A DNA stretch of 61,811 bases from an uncultured Lachnospiraceae bacterium (GCA_947628955.1 CANRBX010000009.1:1-61811); one strand, 5' to 3'. Positions 43,344-52,641 are shown, counted from the first letter of the stretch. Notes: generated by a model not told the origin, from the letters alone. Numbers and translations: made by a program.

Positions 43344-44279
43344 TTACCGTGTCAGCTGCCAGAAGACGACCGCGCTCGCGGCGGCCACATTCAGCGAGTC
43401 CACATCATGCGCCATGGGAATCTTTACCGTGTAGTCGCAGGCCCGGATCGTCGCCGCGTCCAGACCCTCCCCCTCATTCCCGAGAAGAACAGCCAGCCTC
43501 TTTTCGCCTGCCAGGTTCGGATCGTCGATCCCCACAGAATCCTCTTCAAGCGCCATCGCCGCCGAGGCAAAGCCCATCTGTTTCAGCTTTCCGACGTACT
43601 CCGGCGGTGAGGCATCCAGATAAGTCCACGGGATCTGAAATACCGTTCCCATGCTCACACGGACCGCCCTCCGGTACAGCGGATCGCAGCAGCCGGACGT
43701 TAAGAGCACCGCGCCGAGGCCGAGCGCAGCAGCCGAGCGGAAGATTGCCCCGACATTCGTCGGATTCACGATATCCTCCAGCACGGCAATCCGTGACGCT
43801 CCGGCGCACACCGTTTCCGCCGCAGACAAAGCGCGCCTGCGCATCGCACAGAGCACTCCCTGCGTCAGATGATACCCGGTGATCCGCACGAGTACGCCCG
43901 GGTCCGCTGTATATACCGGGACATGCTCACAGCGCTCAAGGATTCTTCCAAGCAGTTCCGGATTCCGCTGGGACTCCTTCTGCCGCTGGGACTCCTCCCG
44001 CCGCAGGCTCTCTTCCCGCCGCCGGGTCTCTTCCCGCAGCTGGGATTCTTCTTGACGCAGGCCCATTCTCTCAAGGGCATGCGCAACAAGCCGCTCCTCT
44101 GCCAGCAGAGAGAGCGGCTCATAGCCTGCATCCAGCGCGCGGAGGATCACCTTCGGGCTTTCCGCGATGAAGATCCCGGGCTCCGGCTCAAAACAGCGCC
44201 GCAGCTGCACCTCAGACGTACATGCGTACATCCGCAGTTCCTCCGCATTTAAATTGTCAACAGGAATAATCTCCGGCAT
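43344..44279 (-). CDS. SpoU/TrmH-family RNA methyltransferase
   Basis: This 311-residue SPOUT enzyme has an N-terminal substrate-binding part and the knotted SAM domain: VLEDIVNPTNVGAIFRSAAALG, LLGNEGEGLD and KIPMAHDVDSLNVAAASA. It 2'-O-methylates rRNA or tRNA; the exact target cannot be read from sequence. Between residues about 72 and 110 there is a highly charged insertion of Arg/Glu/Ser repeats (REETRRREESLRREESQ), another repeat expansion in this genome. The ATG follows GGAGG. Confidence 0.9.
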   Translation of the reverse strand: MPEIIPVDNLNAEELRMYACTSEVQLRRCFEPEPGIFIAESPKVILRALDAGYEPLSLLAEERLVAHALERMGLRQEESQLREETRRREESLRREESQRQKESQRNPELLGRILERCEHVPVYTADPGVLVRITGYHLTQGVLCAMRRRALSAAETVCAGASRIAVLEDIVNPTNVGAIFRSAAALGLGAVLLTSGCCDPLYRRAVRVSMGTVFQIPWTYLDASPPEYVGKLKQMGFASAAMALEEDSVGIDDPNLAGEKRLAVLLGNEGEGLDAATIRACDYTVKIPMAHDVDSLNVAAASAVVFWQLTR

Positions 44280-44323
44280 TGCTTCCTCCCACGCATACCT
44301 TTCTCAGTGAAACAGAATGCGCA

Positions 44324-44692
44324 TCAGCGCACCGGCACGATCTCCAACCAGTATCCGTCTGGATCCTCGATGAAGTAAATGCCCATGGCCGGGTTTTCAA
44401 AGCAGATGCAGCCCATTTCCTGATGCTTTTTGTGCGCCGCCTCAAAATCCGCTGTTCGGAATGCCAGATGAAATTCGCACTCGCCAAGATCATATTTCTG
44501 CGGGTGGTCCCGCAGCCAGGTCAGCTCCAGTTCAAAATCGCTCTCATCATTGCCTACGTAAACAATAATGAAAGAGCCGTCCGCCGCGGCATTGCGGCGC
44601 TTTTCCTCCAGCCCGAGGGCCTCCCTGTAAAATTTCAGGCTCCGATCCAGATCCGAGACATTATAATTTTCATGAATCATCTGAAACTTCAT
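44324..44692 (-). CDS. VOC-family (glyoxalase I-like) protein
   Basis: This 122-residue protein has the VOC fold: FQMIHENYNVSDLDRSLKFY with the metal His, and ELELTW, HLAFRTADF and GIYFIEDPDGYWLEI with the other ligand positions. It may be a lactoylglutathione lyase or a related metal enzyme acting on a small substrate. The start at 44692 follows GGAGG. It lies alone between the methyltransferase gene and metI. Confidence 0.88.
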   Translation of the reverse strand: MKFQMIHENYNVSDLDRSLKFYREALGLEEKRRNAAADGSFIIVYVGNDESDFELELTWLRDHPQKYDLGECEFHLAFRTADFEAAHKKHQEMGCICFENPAMGIYFIEDPDGYWLEIVPVR

Positions 44693-44822
44693 AATTGATT
44701 CCTCCCGATATGCTGATAAGATGATAACGACTGCCAGACACCCGTCTTCCGTCGTCTGTTTCCACATTCATTTCTTCTGCTCAGGCGCAAAGTATCATGA
44801 AGCAGCCCTTCACCTTCAGTCC

Positions 44823-45485
44823 TCACGTCCGTCTCCGGTCAAATTTCCGCGAGAGCATCATCCCGATCCCCTGGAAGATCTGCACCAGCACGACCAGAAG
44901 CACCACAGTCACGATCATGATGTCGGCCTGATAGCGGTTATAGCCGTAGCGGACCGCGATCGCGCCAAGACCGTCCGCGCCCACGGTGCCTGCCATTGCG
45001 GAATAGCCGAGGATCGTGGCCGTCACGATCGTCGCATTGACGATCAGGGAGGTGCGCGCCTCCGTCAGGAGCACCTTGAAAACGATCGTCCATGTGCTCG
45101 CGCCCATGCTCTGCGCGGCCTCGATCACACCGTGGTCAACCTCCTTCAGGGAGGACTCCACCATCCGCGCTATGTAGGGAGCCGCCGCGATCGTCAGCGG
45201 CACGATCATCGCATTCGAGCCATAGCTCCTGCCGACGATCAGCCGCGTCAGCGGGATCAGCATGATCAGCAGGATCAGGAACGGGATGCTCCGGAAAATA
45301 TTTGACAGAAAATCGAGCACCTTATAGACCACCGCGTTCGGGCGGATCCCGTCCTTATCGGTCACGGTGAGCAGGATGCCGAGCGGCATGCCGAGCACAT
45401 AGCCCAGAAAAGTCGGCACCAGCGTCATGTACAGCGTCTCGCCGATGCCCTCAATGATCATTTGAATTACCTTCTCATCAAACAT
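44823..45485 (-). CDS. metI: Methionine ABC transporter permease
   Basis: This 220-residue inner-membrane protein has five or more helices and the permease EAA loop (EAAQSMGASTWTIVFKVLLTEA) that docks the ATPase. GTVGADGLGAIAVRYGYNRYQADIM near the end is typical for MetI. It overlaps metN by eight bases. With MetN and MetQ it imports methionine. Confidence 0.97.
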   Translation of the reverse strand: MFDEKVIQMIIEGIGETLYMTLVPTFLGYVLGMPLGILLTVTDKDGIRPNAVVYKVLDFLSNIFRSIPFLILLIMLIPLTRLIVGRSYGSNAMIVPLTIAAAPYIARMVESSLKEVDHGVIEAAQSMGASTWTIVFKVLLTEARTSLIVNATIVTATILGYSAMAGTVGADGLGAIAVRYGYNRYQADIMIVTVVLLVVLVQIFQGIGMMLSRKFDRRRT

Positions 45486-46485
45486 AATCTCTCAACTCCT
45501 CCACTGCAAGTTTTGCCCCGACCAGGTACGCGATCATCTTGTCTCCCAGGATCTCATCCTCCGGGAGCTGAAGGATCATCTCTCCCGCGGCCACGCCGTC
45601 CAGATCTCTTGTATTTGCATAAAGAATATTCACGGGCGTCTTGAAGGCCAGCACCATATTGCCGATCACCGGCTCGAAGGACGAATTTTCCGAGAACACG
45701 ATGCGCACACAGCGCTTTCCCTTCATCTCCGCGACCCGCTCATAGCCCTGATAGATCAGCCGCTTCGCCTCGCGGGATTTCGGCGCCTGGAAGATCTCCT
45801 CCACCGTGCCGTGCTCCACAAGACATCCGTGATCGATGATCGCCACATGACTGCAGATCTCCTGCACCACCGCCATCTCGTGCGTGATGACCACGATCGT
45901 GATCCCGTAGTCACGGTTGATCTGCTTCAGCAGCTGCAGGATGGACTTCGTCGTCTGCGGGTCCAGGGCGCTCGTCGCCTCGTCGCACAGAAGGATCTTC
46001 GGGTCTGCGGCGAGCACGCGCGCGATCGCCACACGCTGCTTCTGGCCGCCCGAGAGCTGCGCCGGGTAGGCGTGCGCCTTCTCCTCCAGGCCGACGATCC
46101 GCAGATATTCCATCGCCTTCTCCCGCGCATCGCGCTTTCGGATCCCCGCTATCTCCATCGGAAAGCAGACATTGTCAATGACGTTCCGCTGCATCAGCAG
46201 ATTGAAATGCTGAAAAATCATGCCGATGTTTTTGCGCGCCTCGCGCAGTTCCTTTTCAGAAAGCGAGGCAAGATCCTGCCCGTCCACGGTCACCCTGCCG
46301 CCGGTCGGGCGCTCCAGAAAATTCAGGCAGCGCACCAGGGTGCTCTTTCCCGCGCCGGACATGCCGATGATCCCATAGATGTCGCCCCGGGAAATATCCA
46401 GGGTAACGTCATTCAGCGCATGCACCTCCGCCTCTCTGCCGTTAAATTTTTTATCCAGATGTTCGATTCTGATAATCGGTTCCAT
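45478..46485 (-). CDS. metN: Methionine ABC transporter ATP-binding protein
   Basis: This 335-residue ATPase has Walker A GMSGAGKSTL, the signature LSGGQKQRVAIARVL, Walker B ILLCDEATSALDP and a C-terminal NIL domain (CVRIVFSENSSFEPVIGNM...) that senses methionine and inhibits transport. The ATG at 46485 sits after GGAGG; a start 12 bases upstream is possible. A terminator-like hairpin between metQ and metN probably lowers its level compared with metQ. Confidence 0.97.
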   Translation of the reverse strand: MEPIIRIEHLDKKFNGREAEVHALNDVTLDISRGDIYGIIGMSGAGKSTLVRCLNFLERPTGGRVTVDGQDLASLSEKELREARKNIGMIFQHFNLLMQRNVIDNVCFPMEIAGIRKRDAREKAMEYLRIVGLEEKAHAYPAQLSGGQKQRVAIARVLAADPKILLCDEATSALDPQTTKSILQLLKQINRDYGITIVVITHEMAVVQEICSHVAIIDHGCLVEHGTVEEIFQAPKSREAKRLIYQGYERVAEMKGKRCVRIVFSENSSFEPVIGNMVLAFKTPVNILYANTRDLDGVAAGEMILQLPEDEILGDKMIAYLVGAKLAVEELRDYV

Positions 46486-46578
46486 ATGTTCCTCCAAAGG
46501 CGCGCTCCCGCGCCATACATTCTGCCGCTGTATCCCGGCATCCTGCGTTCCGTCAGTTCACATTCCTGAGTATAATAT

Positions 46579-46618
46579 AAAAAGAGAGCTGTTGCAAGAA
46601 CGAACCTGAACAGCTCTC
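46579..46618 (-). terminator. Terminator/attenuator between metQ and metN
   Basis: A perfect ten-base stem GAGAGCTGTT/AACAGCTCTC with a 15-base loop is followed by TTTTT on the minus strand. It lies about 45 bp after the metQ stop and 94 bp before metN. Confidence 0.8.
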
Positions 46619-46663
46619 ACATTATTGACATTTCCGGAAGCTTCTGCGGGCAGAGAGATTTCG

Positions 46664-47566
46664 TTACTCGGTAACGGCCTCAGTCTCTGCCGGGGTCAGG
46701 GCCTCAGACGCAGCCTCTGTCTCCGCCTCAGCTTCGGCGTCGTCCTCGAACGGGATGACAGCGCCGTCATACGTCTCATTGATGAAGTTCTTGATTTCAT
46801 CCGACTTCAGCACAGACACCAGAGCCTGGATGCCCTCGTTGTTCTCGTTGCCCTCTTTTACGGCGATCACATTCACATAGGTCTTCGCCGCCTCAGAATC
46901 GGAGGACTCATACGCGATGGAATCTTTCGCAACAGAGAAGCCTGCGTCCAGCGCATAGTTTCCGTTCATAACCGCGAATGCGACTTCCTCCACAACACGC
47001 GGAACCTGAGCCGCCTCGAGCTCCTGGATCTCGATGTCATATGGATTCTCTTCGATATCATTTACAGTAGCGGTCAGGCCCGCGTCCTCAGCCAGCGTGA
47101 TCACGCCGTTGTCCTGCAGGAGCAGAAGCGCTCTCGCCTCGTTCGTCGTATCATTCGGAACCGCGATCACATCGCCCGCCTCCAGCTCATCAAGGCTGGA
47201 CTTGGTGCCCGGATAGATGCCGAACGGCTCATAGTGGATGCCGCCCGCATTCACCAGATGTGTGCCCTTCTCCTCATTGAAGCTCTCCAGGTACGGAATA
47301 TGCTGGAAATAGTTCGCGTCGATCTCTCCGCTCTCAACCACCTCATTCGGCAGAATATAGTCGTCAAACTCTTCCACCTCAAGCGTCCATCCCTGCTCTT
47401 CAAGGATCTTCGCCGCCTCTGCAAGGATCTCGGCGTGCGGCGTCGGAGACGCTGCCACGGTAATCGTCTTGTCCTCTTCAGCTCCGGCAGTGCCGGTCAC
47501 GCAAAATGACGCCGCTGCAGAAAGTGCCAGCGCTGCTGTCAGTACTCTTGATAAGTTCTTTTTCAT
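46664..47566 (-). CDS. metQ: Methionine-binding protein
   Basis: This 300-residue exported protein belongs to the NlpA/MetQ family: VAASPTPHAEILAEA, YFQHIPYLESF, GIYPGTKSSLDEL and VPNDTTNEARALLLLQ. It captures methionine for MetNI. The signal region (LSAAASFCVTGTAGA) has a Cys preceded by Phe, not a regular lipobox, so it may be released by signal peptidase I or be a poor lipoprotein; Gram-positive MetQ is usually a lipoprotein. The C-terminus carries an acidic Glu/Ala/Thr tail (DAEAEAETEAASEALT) not usual in the family. No S-box or other riboswitch is visible upstream. Confidence 0.93.
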   Translation of the reverse strand: MKKNLSRVLTAALALSAAASFCVTGTAGAEEDKTITVAASPTPHAEILAEAAKILEEQGWTLEVEEFDDYILPNEVVESGEIDANYFQHIPYLESFNEEKGTHLVNAGGIHYEPFGIYPGTKSSLDELEAGDVIAVPNDTTNEARALLLLQDNGVITLAEDAGLTATVNDIEENPYDIEIQELEAAQVPRVVEEVAFAVMNGNYALDAGFSVAKDSIAYESSDSEAAKTYVNVIAVKEGNENNEGIQALVSVLKSDEIKNFINETYDGAVIPFEDDAEAEAETEAASEALTPAETEAVTE

Positions 47567-47672
47567 AATACCTTTCCTCCTTTTTCAGATCAAGACCGGT
47601 GCGGTCTCTCTGGATTTCCATCCGTAATCATACCACCCGCCCGGCCAAAATGCAACGATTTCTTAAAGAAAG

Positions 47673-48056
47673 CCCGGTCTCCATGCAGGGGCAGGCGGCA
47701 GGCTCGCCTGCCAGGCTGGCCATGCATGAGAGACGCTATATGTATGAGCAATACAGCAGCACGAACGAATGTGAGTGCTGCGATTTGCGAATACATACAG
47801 GAGCGCGGGAGTGCGAAGCACGGAGCGATCCGTCGGGCTTTCTCCCAGTACAGGTGCCCGGTCTCCATGCAGAGACAGACGGCAGGCCCGCCTGCCGGGC
47901 TGGCCATGCATGAGAGACGCTATATGTATGAGCAATACAGCAGCATGAACGAATGTGAGCGCTGCGATTTGCGAATACATACAGGAACGCGGGAGTGCGA
48001 AGCACGGAGCGATCCGTCGGGCTTTCTTTTAGTACAGGCAGACCCGGTCTCCATGC
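47673..48056. repeat. ~185-bp tandem intergenic repeat
   Basis: Copies begin at 47673 and 47857, with a third partial copy at 48043. They share long identical runs including a GGCAGG...CCTGCC hairpin segment, TATATGTATGAGCAATACAG and GCGATTTGCGAATACATAC. Frames on both strands are open in places but start signals are absent. It occupies nearly the whole gap between cysK and metQ. Confidence 0.9.
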
Positions 48057-48065
48057 ATAAACCCT

Positions 48066-48998
48066 TTAATCTGTAAACAGCGGGGTGGAATAGTATCTGT
48101 CGCCCGAATCCGGGAGCAGCGCCACTATCGTCTTCCCCTTATTCTCCGGGCGCTTCGCAAGCGTGATGGCCGCGGACAGGGCCGCGCCGGACGAGATCCC
48201 GACCTGGATCCCATCCTTTTTCGCCAGAAGCTTCGCCGCTGCAAAGGCATCCTCATTCTCTATCGCGATGATTTCATCATAGACGGAGGTGTTCAGGGTC
48301 TTCGGCACAAAACCGGCGCCGATCCCCTGCAGCTTGTGCGGACCCGGCTTGCCGCCCGAGAGCACCGGCGAACCTGCGGGCTCGACCGCCACGATCTTCA
48401 CTTCCGGCTTCTGCGCCTTCAGGTACTCGCCGACCCCGGTCAGCGTTCCGCCCGTGCCGACTCCGGCGACAAAAACATCCACCGCACCGTCCGTATCGTC
48501 CCAGATCTCCGGGCCGGTCGTCGCTCTGTGGACTGCCGGATTGGCCGGATTTTCAAACTGTCCCGGAATAAACGCGCCCGGGATCTCCCGTGCCAGCTCG
48601 TCAGCTTTCTCTATCGCGCCGCTCATCCCCTTTGCACCGTCCGTCAGAACCAGCTCTGCGCCGTACGCTTTCAGGATATTCCTGCGCTCAACGCTCATCG
48701 TCTCCGGCATCGTCAGGATGATGCGGTAGCCCTTCACAGCGGCGATCGCCGCCAGGCCGATCCCGGTATTGCCGGACGTCGGCTCTATGATCACAGAACC
48801 GGCCTTCAGAAGGCCCTTTTCCTCCGCGTCCTCAATCATGGCCTTCGCAATGCGGTCCTTCACACTCCCCGCCGGATTGCGGTACTCCAGCTTCACCAGA
48901 AGTCTGGCCTCCAGCCAAAGCTCTTTCTCCAGGTTCACGGCCTCCACCAGCGGAGTGCCGCCAATCAGCCCCAGAATTCCCTGATAAATCTTTCGCAT
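48066..48998 (-). CDS. cysK: Cysteine synthase A
   Basis: This 310-residue PLP enzyme makes cysteine from O-acetylserine and sulfide. It has LIGGTPLV, the PLP lysine in [22 protein letters not shown], and [10 protein letters not shown]. The ATG at 48998 follows AGGAGG and lies behind a consensus promoter. It is next to the methionine transporter, giving a small sulfur amino acid cluster. Confidence 0.98.
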   Translation of the reverse strand: MRKIYQGILGLIGGTPLVEAVNLEKELWLEARLLVKLEYRNPAGSVKDRIAKAMIEDAEEKGLLKAGSVIIEPTSGNTGIGLAAIAAVKGYRIILTMPETMSVERRNILKAYGAELVLTDGAKGMSGAIEKADELAREIPGAFIPGQFENPANPAVHRATTGPEIWDDTDGAVDVFVAGVGTGGTLTGVGEYLKAQKPEVKIVAVEPAGSPVLSGGKPGPHKLQGIGAGFVPKTLNTSVYDEIIAIENEDAFAAAKLLAKKDGIQVGISSGAALSAAITLAKRPENKGKTIVALLPDSGDRYYSTPLFTD

Positions 48999-49050
48999 TT
49001 TTCCTTCCTCCTATATTGCCTATCTGTTTAATATGTTTTTGCATGACGAT

Positions 49051-49079
49051 ATTATATTCCTGCTCCGGGCACTTGTCAA
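49051..49079 (-). promoter_or_regulatory. cysK promoter
   Basis: TTGACA at 49074-49079, a 17-bp spacer and TATAAT at 49051-49056: both hexamers match consensus exactly. No T-box or S-box is seen in the short leader. Confidence 0.9.
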
Positions 49080-49129
49080 CACTTTTTTCGTCCTGATGTC
49101 TGACGCCGATCACACCCATTTTTATCTCT

Positions 49130-49240
49130 GCGCGCCGCCCGGCCTCCGCACGAATCACATCCATTCCTTATACCTGCGCGTCAGGCGGCCTCCGCACAGA
49201 CCGCGTCCATTCTCCATACCCGCGCGCCGCCCGGCCCCTG
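49130..49240. repeat. 46-bp degenerate tandem repeat
   Basis: Units start at 49130, 49176 and 49222 (partial) and share GCGCG...GGCCTCCGCAC and TCCATTC. They fill much of the gap between udk and the cysK promoter. Confidence 0.7.
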
Positions 49241-49296
49241 AATCACTTTCTTACGGCCTCAGCAGCAAATGCTTCGGCCTGGTCTGAACGGCCCCT

Positions 49297-49917
49297 TCAT
49301 TCCTCGTGCAGATGGTTCCAGATCTGGTTGCGGATCATCTCCATCGCGGCCTGATTATAGCCGCCCTCCGGCACGATGATGTTGGCATTCTTCTTGCTCG
49401 GCTCCACAAACTGCTCGTGCATCGGCTTCACCGTATTCAGGTACTGGCTGATGACCGATTCAAGGCTGCGCGCGCGCTCCAGCACATCCCTCTGAATCCT
49501 GCGGATAATGCGCAGGTCAGCGTCCGTGTCCACAAAAATGCGGATATCCATCAGATCGCACAGCTCCCGGTTCTCAAAGATCAGGATTCCTTCTATAATA
49601 ATGACCTTTTCCGGCTTGATGATCGTCGTGTCCCTGCTGCGGTTGTGCACCGTATAGTCATAGACCGGGCATTCCACCTGCCTGCCCTCCTTCAGCTCAC
49701 GGATATGTTCGATCATCAGCTCCGTGTCGAATGCATTCGGATGGTCATAATTCAGCCGGCAGCGCTCCTCATACGTCATGTCGTCATGCGACTTGTAATA
49801 ATCATCATGCTTTATGATCGTCACGCCCTCATGAAACTGCGCGGCGATCTGGTTCGTCAGTGTCGTCTTGCCGCTTCCGGAACCGCCCGCGATCCCGATT
49901 ACCAGTACCTTACCCAT
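49297..49917 (-). CDS. udk: Uridine kinase
   Basis: This 206-residue kinase phosphorylates uridine and cytidine in pyrimidine salvage. It has Walker A GIAGGSGSGKTTL, IIKHDDYYKSHDDM, NYDHPNAFDTELM and VIIIEGILIFENREL. The length and order of motifs are normal. It is transcribed away from the DUF1294 gene. Confidence 0.97.
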   Translation of the reverse strand: MGKVLVIGIAGGSGSGKTTLTNQIAAQFHEGVTIIKHDDYYKSHDDMTYEERCRLNYDHPNAFDTELMIEHIRELKEGRQVECPVYDYTVHNRSRDTTIIKPEKVIIIEGILIFENRELCDLMDIRIFVDTDADLRIIRRIQRDVLERARSLESVISQYLNTVKPMHEQFVEPSKKNANIIVPEGGYNQAAMEMIRNQIWNHLHEE

Positions 49918-50041
49918 CCTGTCTCCCTCCTGTGTTTACATAATTCTGATTTTTTCTCTTTTCCGCAAAAAATTTTTCACATGTTTTTGTCATATTTTGC
50001 ATTCCTATCACATAAAATAGTAATAAAATTACATATATCAT

Positions 50042-50070
50042 TTGACAATAACATATTTTTCGATTAAAAT
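50042..50070 (+). promoter_or_regulatory. Promoter of the DUF1294 fusion gene
   Basis: TTGACA at 50042-50047, a 17-bp spacer and TAAAAT at 50065-50070, about 30 bp before the ATG. Confidence 0.75.
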
Positions 50071-50103
50071 ATTTAAGAACTGGCACTTATTATCGGAGGA
50101 CAT

Positions 50104-51429
50104 ATGAAGACAATTCTCATAGTATACATCATCGTGATAAACCTGACCGGCTTCCTCATCATGGGAATCGACAAATCCAGGGCGAAGCGGAACCGCTGGC
50201 GCGTGCAGGAAAAGACGCTCTTTCTGATCGCGTTTCTTTTCGGCAGCATCGGCATTCTGACCGGTATGTATGTGTTCCATCACAAGACCCGGCATCTTTC
50301 CTTCCGGCTGGGGATCCCTGCCATTCTCGTCCTGCAGATCGCGCTGGCCTGCTTTTTGTGCGCCCTCCACAGCCGCTATGCAGGCAGTCCCTCGCAGACC
50401 GTCCGGCGCGAGCTGGATCTGATACGCAATCTGGACGACGACACCATCCAGTCGTACGTCTCGTACGGCAGCCTGCTGAATTCCCGCCTCTCATCCGGAG
50501 AGACCGGCAGCGACTCTGCAGAAGCAGTCACCCTCTTTTTTAAAAATTTCAAGTACCATATTCTTGACGAACAGATTGACGGCGCGCAGGCCGTCGTCAA
50601 TGTCAGTATCACAAATATCGATATGCACCAGCTGGCGCAGGATCTCTGCACCAGGCTTCTGCAGGAATCTGTCTCCCTCTATCCCCAGAACGAAGCCTCC
50701 ACTACCGGTGATTACTACCGTCTGCTGCGCGATACCCTCGCGGGCAATACCTACAGTACGGTTACAACGACGGCGTGCTTTCACCTTCAGAAGGGAGATT
50801 CCGGCTGGGAGATCCTCTCAGACGAAAAGCTGGAGGATGAGCTTGTGAGCGGCTTTATCTCATCTGTCAATGACCCGTACATCCTGCCCGCCGTCAAAGT
50901 CCTCTCGCTTCATCTGGACGCGCTGAAAGCGCTGACCCCGGAACAGTGGGCGGAATATCTGTCGATTGATGATGTGTTCGCCACCTGCAACACGGATTAC
51001 AGCGGCCTGATCGACGAAGAATACATCCGCCAGCTCGCGACCGATTTCGACTATGAGATCCTCCGCTGTACGGAAAACGGAGACACCGCCGAAGCCGCCG
51101 TCAGAATCACGAGCATCGATATGTCAAATGTGCTCACAGCCTACCGGAAGCATCTGGTTGCCTACGCGGCGACGACCCGTTCCCTGCGCGACAGTGAGGT
51201 CGAGTTCTCCAACACGACCGCCCGCCTGCTGCTGCAGTCCCTGCAGGAAAACGACAGATCTGCTTCGACTGACATCAATATTATCTTCCATAACAACGGC
51301 TCCGTCTGGGAGATCACCTTCGATAATGAATTTACAAATGCCCTGATGGGCAATATGTCCGGGGCGATCGACAAATTTAACCTCGTCTCCCCGGAGGACA
51401 ACTCATGGATCGTCGCCCCCGCAGGCTGA
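50104..51429 (+). CDS. DUF1294 membrane domain fused to an extracellular duplicated domain
   Basis: This 441-residue protein begins with a DUF1294 domain (residues 1-90): three helices with GIDKSRAKRNRWRVQEKTL and HHKTRHLSFRLGIP. DUF1294 proteins usually end there at about 85-100 residues. Here about 340 residues follow on the outer side, with two related halves: IQSYVSYGSLL...FKYHILDE...AVVNVSITNIDMHQL, and YIRQLATDFDYEILRC...AAVRITSIDMSNVL. They resemble the lipocalin/NTF2-like lumenal repeats found in clostridial surface proteins. The function is unknown. The promoter and GGAGG site are good. Confidence 0.8.
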   Translation: MKTILIVYIIVINLTGFLIMGIDKSRAKRNRWRVQEKTLFLIAFLFGSIGILTGMYVFHHKTRHLSFRLGIPAILVLQIALACFLCALHSRYAGSPSQTVRRELDLIRNLDDDTIQSYVSYGSLLNSRLSSGETGSDSAEAVTLFFKNFKYHILDEQIDGAQAVVNVSITNIDMHQLAQDLCTRLLQESVSLYPQNEASTTGDYYRLLRDTLAGNTYSTVTTTACFHLQKGDSGWEILSDEKLEDELVSGFISSVNDPYILPAVKVLSLHLDALKALTPEQWAEYLSIDDVFATCNTDYSGLIDEEYIRQLATDFDYEILRCTENGDTAEAAVRITSIDMSNVLTAYRKHLVAYAATTRSLRDSEVEFSNTTARLLLQSLQENDRSASTDINIIFHNNGSVWEITFDNEFTNALMGNMSGAIDKFNLVSPEDNSWIVAPAG

Positions 51430-51614
51430 CCTGCCATGAACCCGGCAGGAAAGCTTCTCTTCCTGAGCGCTGCGGGGCGGCCTTCTTCTGCACATCATCT
51501 GTGCGCAAAACACTTCTGCGCGGCATACAAAAGCTTTCACGCATCAGCATGATACGGCCTTCCCTGCCGCAGGACAAAGTGAACCGGCTCATTTATTTTG
51601 GCCTGCCGGCCGCA

Positions 51615-51656
51615 CAAAAAAGAGACATAACCTTTCCCTTTCCGAAGGTCATGTCC
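51615..51656 (-). terminator. Terminator of the eutS-eutS-eutP group
   Basis: GACATGACCTT pairs with AAGGTTATGTC (one mismatch pair type G-T) and is followed by TCTTTTTT on the minus strand. The stem begins in the eutP stop codon. The rest of 51430-51614 shows nothing recognisable. Confidence 0.85.
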
Positions 51657-52176
51657 CATTTGCGTCCCCATAAGCTGCCGGGAGCGGATCCCACTCATTG
51701 AGGCCGAGACTCTGCTTCTGCATCGCCTGCTCCAGGCTCAGCTGCTCCGGATCATCCTCCAGATACTCCATCAGCTCTTCTATGCCCTCCCGGTTCACAT
51801 TATTCACATGGAAAATGCGGATGCAGCCGGCATTGACCATCCACTGCTCTACCATAGGGATATTGGCATAGGGCGAATCCGTCTTCGTGATGATCCCGAT
51901 CAGCGGCCGCAGGATAAAAGAGCGCAGGCAGGGGCTGAACAGATTGTATGGTTCATCTGCTGCCTGAACGATCGCCACCACATCGGCCTCAAAGGAAAAG
52001 CAGGCCAGACCGACGCTGAAGCGCTTTGACTCTGCATATTCTCCCGGGGTATCGATGACGTCCTCATCCGAATTTGTATACTGGGTCTTCACATAGTGAA
52101 GCTCTTCTCCCCTGAGTACCTGCGTGAGGGAAGTCTTGCCGGCTTCACTCCTTCCCATTAAGAATAATTTTTTCAT
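51649..52176 (-). CDS. eutP: EutP/PduV-family GTPase-like protein
   Basis: This 175-residue protein has a P-loop GMGRSEAGKTSLTQ-like start (MGRSEAGKTSL), the DTPGEY switch motif, and the guanine-recognition ITKTDSP. EutP/PduV proteins are Ras-like and linked to bacterial microcompartments, where some act as acetate kinases or guide compartment placement. It follows two shell-type genes on the same strand but no ethanolamine or propanediol enzymes are present, so the true role here is open. Confidence 0.85.
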   Translation of the reverse strand: MKKLFLMGRSEAGKTSLTQVLRGEELHYVKTQYTNSDEDVIDTPGEYAESKRFSVGLACFSFEADVVAIVQAADEPYNLFSPCLRSFILRPLIGIITKTDSPYANIPMVEQWMVNAGCIRIFHVNNVNREGIEELMEYLEDDPEQLSLEQAMQKQSLGLNEWDPLPAAYGDANGT

Positions 52177-52200
52177 ATGGCACAGTCCTGTTCTGTTTTG

Positions 52201-52629
52201 CTAGCTTTTATGGATCTCACAGGTCCGAAAGCCCAGATCCTCGCCAAAGGAGCGGACGACCTCCCGCACGGCTGTCTCTACCTGCGGCAGCCCCCCGGTG
52301 ATGATCAGGGAACCGCAGAACCGATCCATAAAGCCGATTTCGACGCCCGCGCTTTTGATCGCGATGTCCGCCGCGGCCACCACAGCCTCCCACGGGGTAA
52401 AGCGCATCAGTCCGATCGCCTCGCCCGTGTGGTCCTCCCCCTCATGGACGCCGATGTGCAGGCTGAGATTCTGGTATACGCACTGGCGGGAGGAACCGAT
52501 GATGTGGGCCAGGCAGACTTCCTTTCCCGGAACGCGCACACGGGTCATGCGCAGTCTTTTCCCCTTCAGATGCTCATAATCATCGTGAAACAGCTTTTCC
52601 AGCAGCTGTTCTCTTGTTATGCTGCTCAT
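52201..52629 (-). CDS. EutS-like BMC shell protein with N-terminal extension
   Basis: This 142-residue protein belongs to the EutS/PduU group of circularly permuted BMC-domain proteins: RVRVPGKEVCLAHIIG, GEAIGLMRFTPWEAVVAAADIA, GFMDRFCGSLIITG and the ending FRTCEIHKS. Such proteins form hexagonal tiles with a small beta-barrel over the pore. Compared with its upstream paralogue it has an extra N-terminal segment of about 25 residues (SSITREQLLEKLFHDDYEHL). It lies between eutS and eutP, with gaps of 12 and 24 bp. Confidence 0.88.
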   Translation of the reverse strand: MSSITREQLLEKLFHDDYEHLKGKRLRMTRVRVPGKEVCLAHIIGSSRQCVYQNLSLHIGVHEGEDHTGEAIGLMRFTPWEAVVAAADIAIKSAGVEIGFMDRFCGSLIITGGLPQVETAVREVVRSFGEDLGFRTCEIHKS

Positions 52630-52641
52630 GACCGCACTTCC

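Noticed and set aside
47567-48065. SAM (S-box) riboswitch upstream of metQ
   Set aside because: Looked for because of the gene; the conserved S-box core is absent and the region is tandem repeat.
47590-48076. Frames of about 90-116 codons over the 185-bp repeat
   Set aside because: Same frames recur in each unit with no start signals; treated as non-coding repeat.
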